Assembly (NCBI GenBank): GCA_009493725.1
Contig: VOGB01000003.1
Location: 248,001 to 312,000 of the forward strand
Source of the DNA: Pseudoramibacter fermentans
GTDB taxonomy: Bacteria; Bacillota; Clostridia; Eubacteriales; Eubacteriaceae
DNA length: 64,000 nt
Direction of reading: 5' to 3'
The position numbers and the translations under genes are program-made. This document shows, in pieces, positions 42,302 to 51,675 of the stretch; the first letter of the stretch is position 1; each line of letters opens with the position of its first letter. The notes below the pieces were generated by a model that was not told the origin of the DNA, ran no database searches, and worked only from the letters and a program-made list of their open reading frames with translations.

Positions 42302-44062
42302 ATGCTGAAACTATTTAAAAAATTTTCAGGAAAGGACATCGGCGTGGTGCTCTTCGCCCTCGCCTTTACGGCCTGTGCCGTCTGGGCGGATCTGACGATT
42401 CCGGACTACATGTCGGATATCACGCGGATGATCGAGACGTCGGGAACGAAGATGTCTGAAATTCTTTCCGTCGGTGGGAAGATGCTCATCTACGCGCTGA
42501 TCAGCTTCGGCTCGACGGTGGTCGTCGCCCTCTGCGCGTCGGCGCTGTCCAACGGGTTTTCCGCTAAGCTGAGAAGTCAGCTCTTTCGAAAGGTGCAGGA
42601 CTTCTCGATGGACGAAATCGGGCGGTTCTCGACGTCCAGCCTGATCACCCGCTCGACCAACGACGTCATGCAGATTCAGATTTTCATCGTGCTCGGCCTG
42701 CAGATGCTGATGCGGGCGCCGATCATGGCCGTCTGGGCGATCTGCAAAATTGTCGGCAAGAGCTGGCAGTGGACCTTCGCGACCGGCACGACCATCGTCC
42801 TCGTGCTGGCGGTGGTGCTGACCTGCATCTTCATCGCGATGCCGAAATTCAAGAAGATGCAGTCCCTGACGGACCGCCTCAACGAGGTGACTCGGGAAAA
42901 TCTGACCGGGCTGCGGGTCGTCCGCGCCTACAACGCCGAGGATTATCAGGAAACCAAATTTGAAAAGGCCAACAAGAATCTGACGGACACCAACCTGTTC
43001 GCGATGCACACGATGGCCTTTCTGCTGCCGAGCATCATGGCCGGGATCAACGGCCTGACCCTGTCGATCTACTGGATCGGCGCCTACGTCATCGACGCCG
43101 CCCGCCTGGCGAACAAGATTACCCAGTTCTCCAACATGGTCGTCTTTTCCCAGTACGCGATTCAGGCGGTTATGGCCTTTATGATGCTCGTCGTGATCTT
43201 CATGCTGATGCCCCGCGCGTCGGTGGCGGCCAGCCGCATCAACGAAGTCCTCGACACGCCGCTGACCATTGAAGACGGCACGGCACAGGACGGCGTCGAC
43301 GGCATGACCGGCCAAATCGAATTCAGAAACGTCGATTTCCGCTATCCCGGCGGCGAAGAAGACGCGGTTCACGACATTTCGTTCACGGCGGAAAAAGGGG
43401 AAACCGTCGCGATCATCGGGGCGACCGGCAGCGGCAAGAGCTCGATGATCAACCTGATTCCGCGGTTTTACGACACCACCGGCGGCGAAGTGCTCGTCGA
43501 CGGCCGCAACGTGAAGGATTATTCCGAAAAGGCGCTGCGCAACAAGATCGGCTACATTTCTCAGAGCGCGGTGCTCTTCACCGGGACGGTCAGCTCCAAC
43601 GTCGGCTACGGCGACAATGGGAAGGCCCCGGCGACGGATGAGGAAATCCGCGAGGCGGTGCACACTGCTCAGGCTGACGAGTTTGTCGACAACATGAACG
43701 GCCAATACGACGCCTACATCGCCCAGCTCGGCGGCAACCTGTCCGGCGGGCAGAAACAGCGGCTGTCCATCGCCCGCGCCATCGCGAAGAAGCCGGAAAT
43801 TTTGATTTTCGACGATTCCTTTTCGGCGCTGGACTACAAAACCGACCGGGCCCTGCGCCACGAGCTCGACGAAAAATGCAGCGGTGTGACCCGGATCATC
43901 GTTGCCCAGCGCATCGGCACGATCCGAAACGCCGACAAAATTCTCGTGCTCGAGGACGGTAAGCTGGCCGGCGTCGGCACCCACGACGAGCTGATGCAGC
44001 ACTGCGAGGTGTATCAGCAGATCGCGCTGTCGCAGCTTTCGAAGGAGGAATTGGCATCATGA
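42302..44062 (+). CDS. Heterodimeric ABC exporter, degenerate-site subunit
   Basis: A half-transporter of 586 residues from the ATG at 42302, which has TGGAGG; an ATG 27 bases earlier overlaps that site. Six spans lie in about 10-310, then the nucleotide domain with Walker A GATGSGKSS, signature NLSGGQKQR and Walker B ILIFDDSFSALD with Asp in place of the catalytic Glu. The partner is the next gene, which overlaps by four bases. In such pairs (BmrCD, TM287/288-like) one site is degenerate. Drug, lipid or peptide export; substrate unknown. Confidence 0.9.
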   Translation: MLKLFKKFSGKDIGVVLFALAFTACAVWADLTIPDYMSDITRMIETSGTKMSEILSVGGKMLIYALISFGSTVVVALCASALSNGFSAKLRSQLFRKVQDFSMDEIGRFSTSSLITRSTNDVMQIQIFIVLGLQMLMRAPIMAVWAICKIVGKSWQWTFATGTTIVLVLAVVLTCIFIAMPKFKKMQSLTDRLNEVTRENLTGLRVVRAYNAEDYQETKFEKANKNLTDTNLFAMHTMAFLLPSIMAGINGLTLSIYWIGAYVIDAARLANKITQFSNMVVFSQYAIQAVMAFMMLVVIFMLMPRASVAASRINEVLDTPLTIEDGTAQDGVDGMTGQIEFRNVDFRYPGGEEDAVHDISFTAEKGETVAIIGATGSGKSSMINLIPRFYDTTGGEVLVDGRNVKDYSEKALRNKIGYISQSAVLFTGTVSSNVGYGDNGKAPATDEEIREAVHTAQADEFVDNMNGQYDAYIAQLGGNLSGGQKQRLSIARAIAKKPEILIFDDSFSALDYKTDRALRHELDEKCSGVTRIIVAQRIGTIRNADKILVLEDGKLAGVGTHDELMQHCEVYQQIALSQLSKEELAS

Positions 44063-46467
44063 GTGAAACGAACAACAAAACGCGCGTGCGCCGGCCGGCA
44101 GGCCGGGGGCCGGGCCGCCGGGTGCGCGGCGAAAAGGCCCAGGATTTCACGGGCACCTGGAAAAAATTACTGGCCTATTGCCAGCGGGACGCGGTGCTCT
44201 TGATCGTCGCCCTGATCTGTATTGTCGTCGCGACAGTCTGCACGCTGATCGGGCCGAACAAGCTCGGCGATTTGACCGACGAAATCACCGCCGGCATCCG
44301 TCCGGACACGAAGGTGCTGACCACCGTGTCGAAAAAAATGACGACGGGCATGACGGCCAATATCCAGTCGGTCACTGCCGACATCACCGTCAACATGTCG
44401 AACACGGCCGCGATTCATCAGAACACAAAAGCGGCGATGGCCTCGCCGGACGTGCCGGCTGCGGACAAGCAGGCCCTTCAGGCGATGGCCACGTCGGGCT
44501 CCCGGGACTTCTCAGGCTTGAGCGACGGGACCCTTGACAAGCTCTTCGGCGCCATCGAAATCGACGGGACGACCCTGACCGGCTCGGACCAGGTCAAAAC
44601 CCTGCAGGCGCTTCAGCAGCTGAAGGGCGCGTCGGGCCAAAGCGGGTCTGGCAAGAAGAGCGCGGCTAAGCAGATGAAGACGGCCGGGAAATTCGTCAGA
44701 GCCCTGCCCGACGCGTCGGCGAAGGTGATTTTCACGCCCTTTAAAGTCAAGGGCACGACGATCTCCAGCTCCGATCAGGTGAAGATGATCAAAGTCATGT
44801 CGAAGATCGACATGCACGACACCGACAGCGTCATGGATCAGCTGGACAAGTTGCCGGCCTCGGTTTACGGCCTGATCAAACCGTCGGTCAACTTCGCGAA
44901 GGTGGGATCCATCGCGCGGTTCATCGTGATTTTGTACGCGGCGAGCTTCGTGATGCAGGCGATCCAGGGCTGGTCTCTGGCGTCGGTGGCTCAGCGCCTT
45001 TCGAAAAAGATGCGCACCGATGTGGACGAAAAGATCAACCGGCTGCCGATGGCGTGGTACAACGGCCACAGCACCGGTGACGTCATGTCGGTCGTGACCA
45101 ACGACGTCGACCTGATCGGCCAGAGCATGAACCAGAGCCTCGGGACCTTCGTCCAGGCCGTCGTGCTCTTCATCGGCAGCTTCATCATGATGCTGATCAC
45201 CGACGTGCGGATGACCCTGGCCGCGGTGGCCGCCTGTCTGATCGGCTTTGTGCTGATGTTCACGATCATGCGCCACAGCCAGAAGTATTTCATCAAGCAG
45301 CAGCAGGATCTGGGCGCCCTTGACGGCTACATCGAAGAAAATTACGCGGGGCACACGGTCATCAAGGCCTACAACGGCGAAGCCAAGGCCGAATCTGAAT
45401 TTGACACCCTCAACAAGAGCCTGAGACGCAGCGGCTTCCGCGCCCAGTGCCTCTCGGGGCTGATGCAGCCGATCATGGCCTTTATCGGCAACTTCGGCTA
45501 CGTCGTCGTCTGTATTGTCGGCGGGGTGCTGGCGATCAACGGCGACATCGAATTCGGCGTCATCGTATCCTTCATGCTCTACGTCCGTTATTTCACCCAG
45601 CCTTTGGGGCAGATCGCTCAGGCGATGCAGATGCTCCAGTCCGCGGCGGCGGCCGGCGAACGGGTGTTCCGCTTCCTCGACGAAACGGAAATGCCCGACG
45701 AAAGCGCGAAGCCGGCGGTGATCGAAGACGTCAAGGGGACTGTCGATTTCGACCACGTCCGCTTCCGTTACGACGGCGCAGACGAAGACGTCATCCACGA
45801 TTTCTCCGCTCACGTGAAGCCTGGGCAGAAGATTGCGATTGTCGGCCCCACCGGCGCCGGCAAGACGACGATGGTCAACCTGCTGATGCGTTTCTACGAT
45901 TTAGATGGCGGCGAAATCCGGATTGACGGCGAGCCGACGCAGAACCTCAAGCGCGAGGCGGTGCACGCCCAGTTCTGTATGGTGCTGCAGGACACTTGGC
46001 TGTTCGAGGGCACTGTTCGGGAAAATCTGGTGTACAACACGCCGGACGTCAGCCAGGATAAAATCGACGCGGCCTGCCGCGCTGTGGGTCTCGACCACTT
46101 TGTGCGCAGCCTGCCCCAGGGCTACGATACCGTGCTCGACGATAAAACGGGGCTGTCCCAGGGGCAGCGGCAGCAGCTGACCATTGCCCGGGCGATGATC
46201 GCCGACAAGCCGATGCTGATCCTCGACGAAGCGACCAGCTCCGTCGACACGCGGACCGAGCTCAAGATTCAGAACGCGATGGACATGCTGATGAGCGATC
46301 GCACCTCCTTTGTCATCGCCCACCGGCTGTCGACAATCCGCGACGCCGACCTGATTCTGGTCATGAATCACGGCGACATCATCGAAAGCGGCACCCACGA
46401 TGAGCTGCTGGCTCAGGGCGGCTTCTACGCCAATCTGTACAACAGCCAGTTCGAATCGGCGTCGTAA
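44059..46467 (+). CDS. Heterodimeric ABC exporter, catalytic subunit with long outer loop
   Basis: A half-transporter of 802 residues. Family members are about 600. After a basic N-terminus (RRPAGRGPGRRVRGEK) and span 1 (about 47-67), some 200 extra residues lie outside the membrane (about 75-290), rich in Thr/Ser/Lys/Asp and short helices, before span 2. The nucleotide domain has Walker A GPTGAGKTT, signature GLSQGQRQQ and Walker B MLILDEATSSVD with the catalytic Glu. Coupled to the upstream gene by an ATGA overlap. The outer domain may bind substrate or the envelope. Confidence 0.9.
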   Translation: MSETNNKTRVRRPAGRGPGRRVRGEKAQDFTGTWKKLLAYCQRDAVLLIVALICIVVATVCTLIGPNKLGDLTDEITAGIRPDTKVLTTVSKKMTTGMTANIQSVTADITVNMSNTAAIHQNTKAAMASPDVPAADKQALQAMATSGSRDFSGLSDGTLDKLFGAIEIDGTTLTGSDQVKTLQALQQLKGASGQSGSGKKSAAKQMKTAGKFVRALPDASAKVIFTPFKVKGTTISSSDQVKMIKVMSKIDMHDTDSVMDQLDKLPASVYGLIKPSVNFAKVGSIARFIVILYAASFVMQAIQGWSLASVAQRLSKKMRTDVDEKINRLPMAWYNGHSTGDVMSVVTNDVDLIGQSMNQSLGTFVQAVVLFIGSFIMMLITDVRMTLAAVAACLIGFVLMFTIMRHSQKYFIKQQQDLGALDGYIEENYAGHTVIKAYNGEAKAESEFDTLNKSLRRSGFRAQCLSGLMQPIMAFIGNFGYVVVCIVGGVLAINGDIEFGVIVSFMLYVRYFTQPLGQIAQAMQMLQSAAAAGERVFRFLDETEMPDESAKPAVIEDVKGTVDFDHVRFRYDGADEDVIHDFSAHVKPGQKIAIVGPTGAGKTTMVNLLMRFYDLDGGEIRIDGEPTQNLKREAVHAQFCMVLQDTWLFEGTVRENLVYNTPDVSQDKIDAACRAVGLDHFVRSLPQGYDTVLDDKTGLSQGQRQQLTIARAMIADKPMLILDEATSSVDTRTELKIQNAMDMLMSDRTSFVIAHRLSTIRDADLILVMNHGDIIESGTHDELLAQGGFYANLYNSQFESAS

Positions 46468-46486
46468 AATTTATTTCAGTCATTAA

Positions 46487-46524
46487 AAAAGGACGTTCTC
46501 TTGAAGTCAAGAGCGCGTCCTTTT
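46487..46524 (+). terminator. Terminator after ABC exporter operon
   Basis: Outer stem AAAAGGACG / CGTCCTTTT with inner TCTCTTGA / TCAAGAG pairing; T run TTTT. Confidence 0.75.
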
Positions 46525-46549
46525 GCGTGTGGGATTTAAGGGCAGCAGC

Positions 46550-46909
46550 CTAAAAAATCGCGCACAGCACCAGCGTGACGATGGCCAGTCCGCCCTGCTT
46601 GAACAGGATCGACGGGCTGCTGGTCAGGCTGCCGTAGAGGGCCACCAGCACGATGGTGCCCATCAGCAGCATGACCGCGATTTTGCTTGCGAAAACCAGC
46701 GCGGCCAGCAGCACCAGCACGCCGATCAGACCGTTGTAAATCCCCTGGTTTTTGAAGAGGGTCTGCACCGACGGGCGGGAGAGCTCCGCCTTGTCCATGC
46801 CGAAAACCCGAGCAGTGGTGTCCGAGGTGGTCGCGAAGGTTTCGAGGTAGAGAATGTAGAAAAATTCGAGGGCGACCAGAACGGACAGAATTTTGATCGG
46901 TAAAATCAT
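46550..46909 (-). CDS. DUF1304 membrane protein
   Basis: A protein of 119 residues with four membrane spans. It belongs to DUF1304, marked by ALEFFYILYLETF and GMDK then NQGIYNGLI. The start follows AGGAGG. The family is small, widespread and of unknown function. Monocistronic; its 3' end is about 25 bases from the terminator of the ABC operon. Confidence 0.85.
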   Translation of the reverse strand: MILPIKILSVLVALEFFYILYLETFATTSDTTARVFGMDKAELSRPSVQTLFKNQGIYNGLIGVLVLLAALVFASKIAVMLLMGTIVLVALYGSLTSSPSILFKQGGLAIVTLVLCAIF

Positions 46910-47178
46910 AGAAAGGGCCTCCTTATTATTAGGGTGTATTTATTATAATCGGCCTTTAATTTAGATGAAAACCGGTGAAATGTCAAGGCGGCCCGGCAAG
47001 TAAGGTGAACCAACGGGCCGAATAGAAGCGGAATCGGTGACGGGAGCCTGCGCCCCGTACGCCAAAAATTCCGCGGCGGCTGTTCGCTCACGTTTAGGCA
47101 CATCAGTATCTCAAAATGTATCCTTTCCTTATTCCTGAATCCAGACGAAGGTTTCGGATTCTTTTTTTGTAAAAAAAT
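46910..47178. other. Intergenic region without clear gene
   Basis: About 270 bases. A stem GAATCC / GGATTC (47137-47161) followed by a T run on the plus strand looks like a terminator without a visible gene in front, perhaps a trace of a lost one. No protein-like frame or RNA gene is seen. Confidence 0.4.
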
Positions 47179-47208
47179 AAAAGGATGACCGGGGTGGATC
47201 ATCCTTTT
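47179..47208 (-). terminator. Terminator after CapA-like gene
   Basis: Stem AAAAGGATGA / TCATCCTTTT, followed on the minus strand by TATTTTTTT. The same stem sequence recurs at 48457-48486. Confidence 0.85.
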
Positions 47209-47217
47209 GAGATTAAT

Positions 47218-48354
47218 TTATTGCGCTGCAGAAGTTTGAGCCGTGGTGTGATCAGAAGTCTGCACCGTGCCGTCCGAATTGATCGAGACGCCCCAGGTGC
47301 GGCTGCGCGTGCTGATTTTGTTTAACACTCGGGTGCTTTCGCTTCCCGTCAGCACCCGAGGCTGAAAGTCGTTGGTGGACGAACTGCTGGAGATGGAGCA
47401 GGGCAGAACCTTGGCGCCGTTCGTCGCGGTCAGCTTGCCGTTTTCAAAGTGGAAGGTCAGCTGGAAGATCATCGAATCCTTGTCAGACGGGTTGGTGTTG
47501 CCGCCGAAACAGAAATTGCCGAGACTGTAGACGATGTAGCGTCCCTTGTACATCTCGATGCCCTGCACCACGTGGGGATGGGAGCCGAGGACGAGGTCGG
47601 CGCCGTGGTCGATCGCGGATTTGGCGAGAGCCGTTTCGTAGGCCTCCGGCATCGCGTTGCGTTCGATGCCCCAGTGGTAATAGACGATGATCGCGTCGGG
47701 CTTCTGCTTTTTCGCGCGGGTGATGAGCTTGGTCAGCGTGGCCTCGCTGGGGTCGTCCAGGCCGTTGATGCCGATCAGTGCGAACTTTTCGCCGCGGACC
47801 CGCAGGGTAGCGACAGTGTTGTAGCCGAAATAGGGAATATTGGCTTGGTCGAGGGCCTTTTGGGTGTCGGAGAAGCCGGTGTCGCCGAAATCGTGGGAGT
47901 GGTTGTTGGCGATGGTCACGGCTTCGACGCTGCCGTTCTTTAAAATGTCAGTGTACTCGGCGGGGCCCTTAAAGGTGAAGGTTTTGACCGCGCGGTCGGT
48001 GGAGGTGGTCAGGGTGCCTTCGAGGTTGACAACGGTCAGGTCGTCGGCGCTGAACACATCGCGGACGTTTTTCAGAAAGTAGGCGGCGCCGCGGCGCTGA
48101 TAGACGCTGTTGAAGTTGGTGCTGTACCGGGAGTCGACGCCGAGGGTGCAGTCGCCGGCGGCGGAAAAGGTCACGTCGACAGCGGGCTTGGCCGCGGCGG
48201 TCTTTTTGTCTGCCGCCTTGGACGTTTTGGCCGCTTTGGACGAGGACTTCGACGGCGCCTTCCGGCCGAAGCTGCACCCGCCCAGCGCGGCGGCGCAGAG
48301 GACACAGGATAAGAGAATCACAGGTAAGATACGACGAATCAATCGGTGGTGCAT
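47218..48354 (-). CDS. CapA-family lipoprotein (PgsA-like metallophosphatase fold)
   Basis: A protein of 378 residues from the ATG at 48354, which follows AAAGGAG; an upstream TTG is part of that site. A lipoprotein signal peptide with lipobox LGGC (Cys near 27) is followed by a Lys/Ser/Ala linker, then the CapA domain: GDCTLG, VVNLEGTLT, ANNHSHDFG, YHWGIE, LGSHPHVVQG, SLGNF. The family is named from poly-gamma-glutamate capsule synthesis. Alone, without capB/capC nearby, it is more likely a surface phosphoesterase of unknown substrate. Confidence 0.88.
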   Translation of the reverse strand: MHHRLIRRILPVILLSCVLCAAALGGCSFGRKAPSKSSSKAAKTSKAADKKTAAAKPAVDVTFSAAGDCTLGVDSRYSTNFNSVYQRRGAAYFLKNVRDVFSADDLTVVNLEGTLTTSTDRAVKTFTFKGPAEYTDILKNGSVEAVTIANNHSHDFGDTGFSDTQKALDQANIPYFGYNTVATLRVRGEKFALIGINGLDDPSEATLTKLITRAKKQKPDAIIVYYHWGIERNAMPEAYETALAKSAIDHGADLVLGSHPHVVQGIEMYKGRYIVYSLGNFCFGGNTNPSDKDSMIFQLTFHFENGKLTATNGAKVLPCSISSSSSTNDFQPRVLTGSESTRVLNKISTRSRTWGVSINSDGTVQTSDHTTAQTSAAQ

Positions 48355-48456
48355 GGGGGGTCTCCTTTTCAAAAAAATGATATCCTTTAATAACTTTAGA
48401 TGATATCATTTATTTTAAAAAGATGCAATCGTTAAACAGCGTTTCAGCGCAAAATA

Positions 48457-48486
48457 AAAAGGATGACCTGAAGCGATCATCCTTTT
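48457..48486 (-). terminator. Terminator after the 48.5-49.0 kb gene
   Basis: Stem AAAAGGATGA / TCATCCTTTT, then TATTTT on the minus strand. The stem is identical to the one after the CapA gene. Confidence 0.85.
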
Positions 48487-48505
48487 AGAGGTACAGGTTT
48501 GCGTT

Positions 48506-48982
48506 TCAGCCCTGCAGCATTTTGTAGAGCTTGGCCGGATTCTTTTCGTATTTCCAGAGCTTTGGGTTATCTTCCAATTGGTCCCGGACGTGGTGCGCCG
48601 CGAGGAAGTCCTCGATTTCGGCGTTGGGCCAGGCCATTTCGGCCTTCAGGTAATGGGAGAGGGCGCGGATGGCCGCGTTGGATTTTTCCTGGGCGAGGTA
48701 GCCCTTGGCGTCGGCGTCATTCAAATCCCAGAACTGTCCGAGCACCCGGATCATGTCGGCATCGTCGGCATTCACCTCGAGCAGACACTGAATGGTCTTC
48801 GAGAGCCCTTCCTTGAGGCCATTTTCCCGGCCTTCTTCGAGGCCCTGCTGGTAGCCTTCGTCGTTAAAGCGGTGATGCAGCTCTTCCTTGCCGGAGTCGA
48901 TGCCGTCTTTTACGAATTGGCCGCCCTTTGAAGCGAGGTCGCTGCCCTTTTCCAATAATTTTTTCCATCTATCGCTTGCCAT
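48506..48982 (-). CDS. Hypothetical protein
   Basis: A protein of 158 residues, soluble, charged. The central EGYQQGLEEGRENGLKEGL is a Gly-Glu helix motif like the tail of Rpn/PD-(D/E)XK recombination proteins, but no nuclease domain is present, so only the pattern is shared. The C-terminus (PNAEIEDFLAAHHV, LWKYEKNPAKLYKML) has no known family. The start has an AAAGGAG site. It has its own terminator. Confidence 0.65.
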   Translation of the reverse strand: MASDRWKKLLEKGSDLASKGGQFVKDGIDSGKEELHHRFNDEGYQQGLEEGRENGLKEGLSKTIQCLLEVNADDADMIRVLGQFWDLNDADAKGYLAQEKSNAAIRALSHYLKAEMAWPNAEIEDFLAAHHVRDQLEDNPKLWKYEKNPAKLYKMLQG

Positions 48983-49115
48983 AGTCGTGCTCCTTTGCGT
49001 TGATTCGTTTTTGGTTTTTCACATAGTGTAGCAGGCTAATCAAAAGAAAGGCTTAAAGTTCAATTAATGAAAAAGCATTAAACTAAAAAGGAATATAAAT
49101 TGTGGAGGCAGAATT

Positions 49116-49634
49116 ATGGACAATTTTATGCAATTAGCGAAAGAACGGTATTCGGTGCGCAAGTACAAGGATACGCCGATCGAAGACGACAAGCTCGATC
49201 AAATCATTGAAGCGGGCATCGTCGCGCCGACAGCCCACAACGAACAGCCGTGGCGGTGCTACGTGCTCAAAAGCCCGGAAGCGCTGAAAAAGATCAACGA
49301 TCTGACGACCTGCGCCTTCCACGCACCGGTGGTGCTGATGTTCACCTACAATAAGGACGAACAGTGGAAGAATCCGCTGGAAGAAGGCGTGACCGCTGGA
49401 CAGGAAGACGTCAGCATCGTCGCCACCCACATGATGCTCGAAGCCTGGGAATTGGGCATCGGCTCCTGCTGGGTCAACTATTTCCCGAATACGAAGACCG
49501 AAGAAGCCTTCAACCTGCCGGACAACGAACGGGTTGTGCTGCTCATGCCGATGGGCTACGCGCAGGACGGCGTTCACGCGGCACACCTGCACAACGAAAA
49601 CCGCTCCCGCGACGAACTGGTGAAGGAACTCTAA
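49116..49634 (+). CDS. Nitroreductase-family protein
   Basis: An FMN-dependent oxidoreductase of 172 residues. FMN contacts: RYSVRKYKD (11-19), APTAHNEQPWRCYVL (37-51), and GIGSCWVNYF (117-126) near the flavin ring. The start follows GGAGG. The family reduces nitroaromatics, quinones or flavins; native substrate unknown. It ends at a terminator at 49658-49690, and is separate from the MarR-MATE operon. Confidence 0.9.
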   Translation: MDNFMQLAKERYSVRKYKDTPIEDDKLDQIIEAGIVAPTAHNEQPWRCYVLKSPEALKKINDLTTCAFHAPVVLMFTYNKDEQWKNPLEEGVTAGQEDVSIVATHMMLEAWELGIGSCWVNYFPNTKTEEAFNLPDNERVVLLMPMGYAQDGVHAAHLHNENRSRDELVKEL

Positions 49635-49657
49635 CTGATTTTTAATGGGATTGATAA

Positions 49658-49690
49658 AGGCATCCGCTGAAGCGGGTGTCTTTTTTATTT
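49658..49690 (+). terminator. Terminator after nitroreductase gene
   Basis: Stem GGCATCCGCT / AGCGGGTGTC with two wobble pairs, then TTTTTTATTT. Confidence 0.75.
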
Positions 49691-49731
49691 GACTTATGTC
49701 CGAATTCGTACTATAATGTCCGAAAACGTAC
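49689..49731 (+). promoter_or_regulatory. MarR promoter with tandem operators
   Basis: TTGACT (49689-49694), a 17-base spacer and TATAAT (49712-49717). Two repeats, ATGTCCGAATTCGTAC (49696-49711) and ATGTCCGAAAACGTAC (49716-49731), are 20 bases apart, each nearly palindromic. One covers the spacer and the other the -10 and start region, the expected positions for MarR repression. Confidence 0.75.
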
Positions 49732-49764
49732 AAAAACACACGCATACATCGAAATGGAGATACA

Positions 49765-50190
49765 ATGGACAATTTATTCGAAACCTACAATCAGATTATC
49801 TGCGAAATGGACGTGGATTATCACAACGCGGCGGTGCGGCTCGGACTGTCGGACAGCGAGTTCGGCATTCTCTACACCCTCTGCGTCGAGGGCAGCGGCA
49901 CCAATCAGAGTGTACTCTACAAGAAATCCGGCATTGCCCGATCGACTGTGAATTCGGCGATTCGCAAAATGGAGGGCCGGGGCTGGCTTTATCTTGTGCC
50001 CGGGGAGGGCCGCAACACCCGGGTGATGCTGACCGAGAATGGCAAGGCGGCGGTCGCGCAGACTGTCGGCCGGATCGTTGAGATCGAAAAGCAGATCTTC
50101 GGCGCCTTTACAGAGGAAGAGGCGAAGCTCCTCATTCGGCTGAACCGTTCCTTTGAGGCACAATTGAAGCAGGCTGTTGAAAAATTGTAA
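49765..50190 (+). CDS. MarR-family regulator
   Basis: A protein of 141 residues. The winged helix-turn-helix is at about 28-98: FGILYTLCVEGSGTNQSVLY, a recognition helix ARSTVNSAIRKM and a wing PGEGRNTRVMLTENG. Nine bases separate it from the MATE gene, one operon. The tandem operator in its own promoter suggests that it represses itself and the MATE pump until a ligand is bound. Confidence 0.9.
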   Translation: MDNLFETYNQIICEMDVDYHNAAVRLGLSDSEFGILYTLCVEGSGTNQSVLYKKSGIARSTVNSAIRKMEGRGWLYLVPGEGRNTRVMLTENGKAAVAQTVGRIVEIEKQIFGAFTEEEAKLLIRLNRSFEAQLKQAVEKL

Positions 50191-50199
50191 GGAGGCTGC

Positions 50200-51537
50200 A
50201 TGCCAAACCATCAAATTCATTTATCCGATCATTTCACGACGGGCCGGCTCCTGCGCTACGCGCTGCCGTCCATCGGGATGATGATTTTCACCTCGGTGTA
50301 CAGTGTCGTTGACGGCTTTTTCGTGTCCAACATCGTCGGCAAGACGTCCTTTGCGGCGGTCAATTTGATTCTGCCGGTGCTCGAGATTCTCGGTGCCCTC
50401 GGCTACGTGTTCGGCACCGGCGGCAGTGCCCTGGTCTCGAAGGAGCTGGGCGAGGGCAGGCGGGAGGAGGCGAGTGAAACCTTTTCGCTGATGGTGTGCA
50501 CGACGATCGTGATAGGCGTTTTCGTCGCGGTGGTCGGCACACCGCTGCTGCGCCCGATTTTGAGGGCGATTGGCGCCAAGGGCGCGATGCTGGAAGAGGC
50601 CATGGCCTACGGCACGATTTTGATGCCGGCGATGATCATCTTCATGCTGCAATACATGTTTCAGGCGTTTTTCATCACGGCTGAAAAGCCGAAGCTGGGC
50701 TTCGCGATCACGGTGATCGCCGGGCTGACGAACATGTTCCTCGACTGGCTGTTCATGGCGGTCTTCCACTGGGGCATTCGGGGCGCGGCCCTGGCGACGG
50801 CCTTGGCGCAGGTCATCGGCGGCGCGGTGCCGATCGTTTATTTCGCGCGTCCCAATACGGCAGTGCTCCACCTCGGACGGCCCCGCTTTCGTTTTAGCAA
50901 GATCAAGAAGGCGGCGGCCAACGGCGCATCGGAATTCATGACGACGGTTTCCCTGTCCATCGTCAGTATCTGCTACAACGTGCAGCTGATCCGCTTTGCC
51001 GGTCAGGACGGCGTCGCCGCCTACGGGGTGATCATGTACGTGAACTTCATCTTCCTCGCGGTGTTCATCGGCTACGCGACCGGGACGGCGCCGATCGTCG
51101 GCTTTCATTTCGGCGCGGGCCACAAGGACGAGCTCCACGGCATTTTGAAGCGGAGCCTGTCGCTGATCGCTGTGACCGGGATCGCGCTGACAGCGGCAGC
51201 TGAAGTTCTGGCCCGGCCGCTATCGATGATTTTCGTCAGCTACGACGCCCATCTGCTCGCGATGACGGTCCGCGGTTTTCGGCTTTACAGCCTGTCCTAC
51301 CTGCTCGCGGGGTTTAACATCTACGGCTCGTCCTTCTTCACAGCGCTGAACAACGGGTTTGTCTCCGCCGCGATTTCCTTCCTGCGCACCCTCGTCTTTG
51401 AAACGGGCTGCGTGTGGCTGCTGCCGGCGTTTTTCGGGCTGACGGGCATCTGGTTTGCGATCATCGTCGCGGAGGTGCTGGCCCTCGCGGTCACGGCTGC
51501 CTTTCTGCGGAAAAACCGCGCGCGGTACGGCTATTGA
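50200..51537 (+). CDS. MATE-family efflux transporter
   Basis: A protein of 445 residues with twelve spans, as usual for MATE. The N-terminal region is LRYALPSIGMMIFTSVYSVV, typical of the DinF/MepA-like branch; the GTGGSALVSKELGEGRREEA loop and the half repeat ANGASEFMTTVS are seen. It exports cationic drugs or metabolites by Na+ or H+ gradient. The start follows AAGGAGG, and the gene is under the MarR regulator upstream. Confidence 0.93.
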   Translation: MPNHQIHLSDHFTTGRLLRYALPSIGMMIFTSVYSVVDGFFVSNIVGKTSFAAVNLILPVLEILGALGYVFGTGGSALVSKELGEGRREEASETFSLMVCTTIVIGVFVAVVGTPLLRPILRAIGAKGAMLEEAMAYGTILMPAMIIFMLQYMFQAFFITAEKPKLGFAITVIAGLTNMFLDWLFMAVFHWGIRGAALATALAQVIGGAVPIVYFARPNTAVLHLGRPRFRFSKIKKAAANGASEFMTTVSLSIVSICYNVQLIRFAGQDGVAAYGVIMYVNFIFLAVFIGYATGTAPIVGFHFGAGHKDELHGILKRSLSLIAVTGIALTAAAEVLARPLSMIFVSYDAHLLAMTVRGFRLYSLSYLLAGFNIYGSSFFTALNNGFVSAAISFLRTLVFETGCVWLLPAFFGLTGIWFAIIVAEVLALAVTAAFLRKNRARYGY

Positions 51538-51675
51538 CGGCCGGAGGAGGAAGGCGATTTTTCATAACCTGAAAATCAAACTTTAAGCTTTAAGATCGAA
51601 AGAAAATGTGTTATCCTGTTCCGAACTTGAAGGTTTATGTGCGCCAAGAACATTAAACGAAAAGAAGGAAAATGT

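Noticed and set aside
42326..44002. 558-codon frame antisense to the ABC exporter
   Set aside because: High Asp/His/Arg/Val content typical of antisense shadows; the plus strand has full ABC motifs.
44512..45813. 433-codon antisense frame
   Set aside because: Shadow of the 802-residue ABC subunit, no start site and no family.
46906..47202. A 98-codon frame on the minus strand
   Set aside because: Composition is not protein-like, it runs through the terminator of the CapA gene, and no ribosome binding site is seen.
47179..48486. Identical stems AAAAGGATGA at 47179 and 48457 as a mobile repeat
   Set aside because: Each acts as a terminator right after a gene; loops and flanks differ, so a shared terminator stem is the simpler reading.
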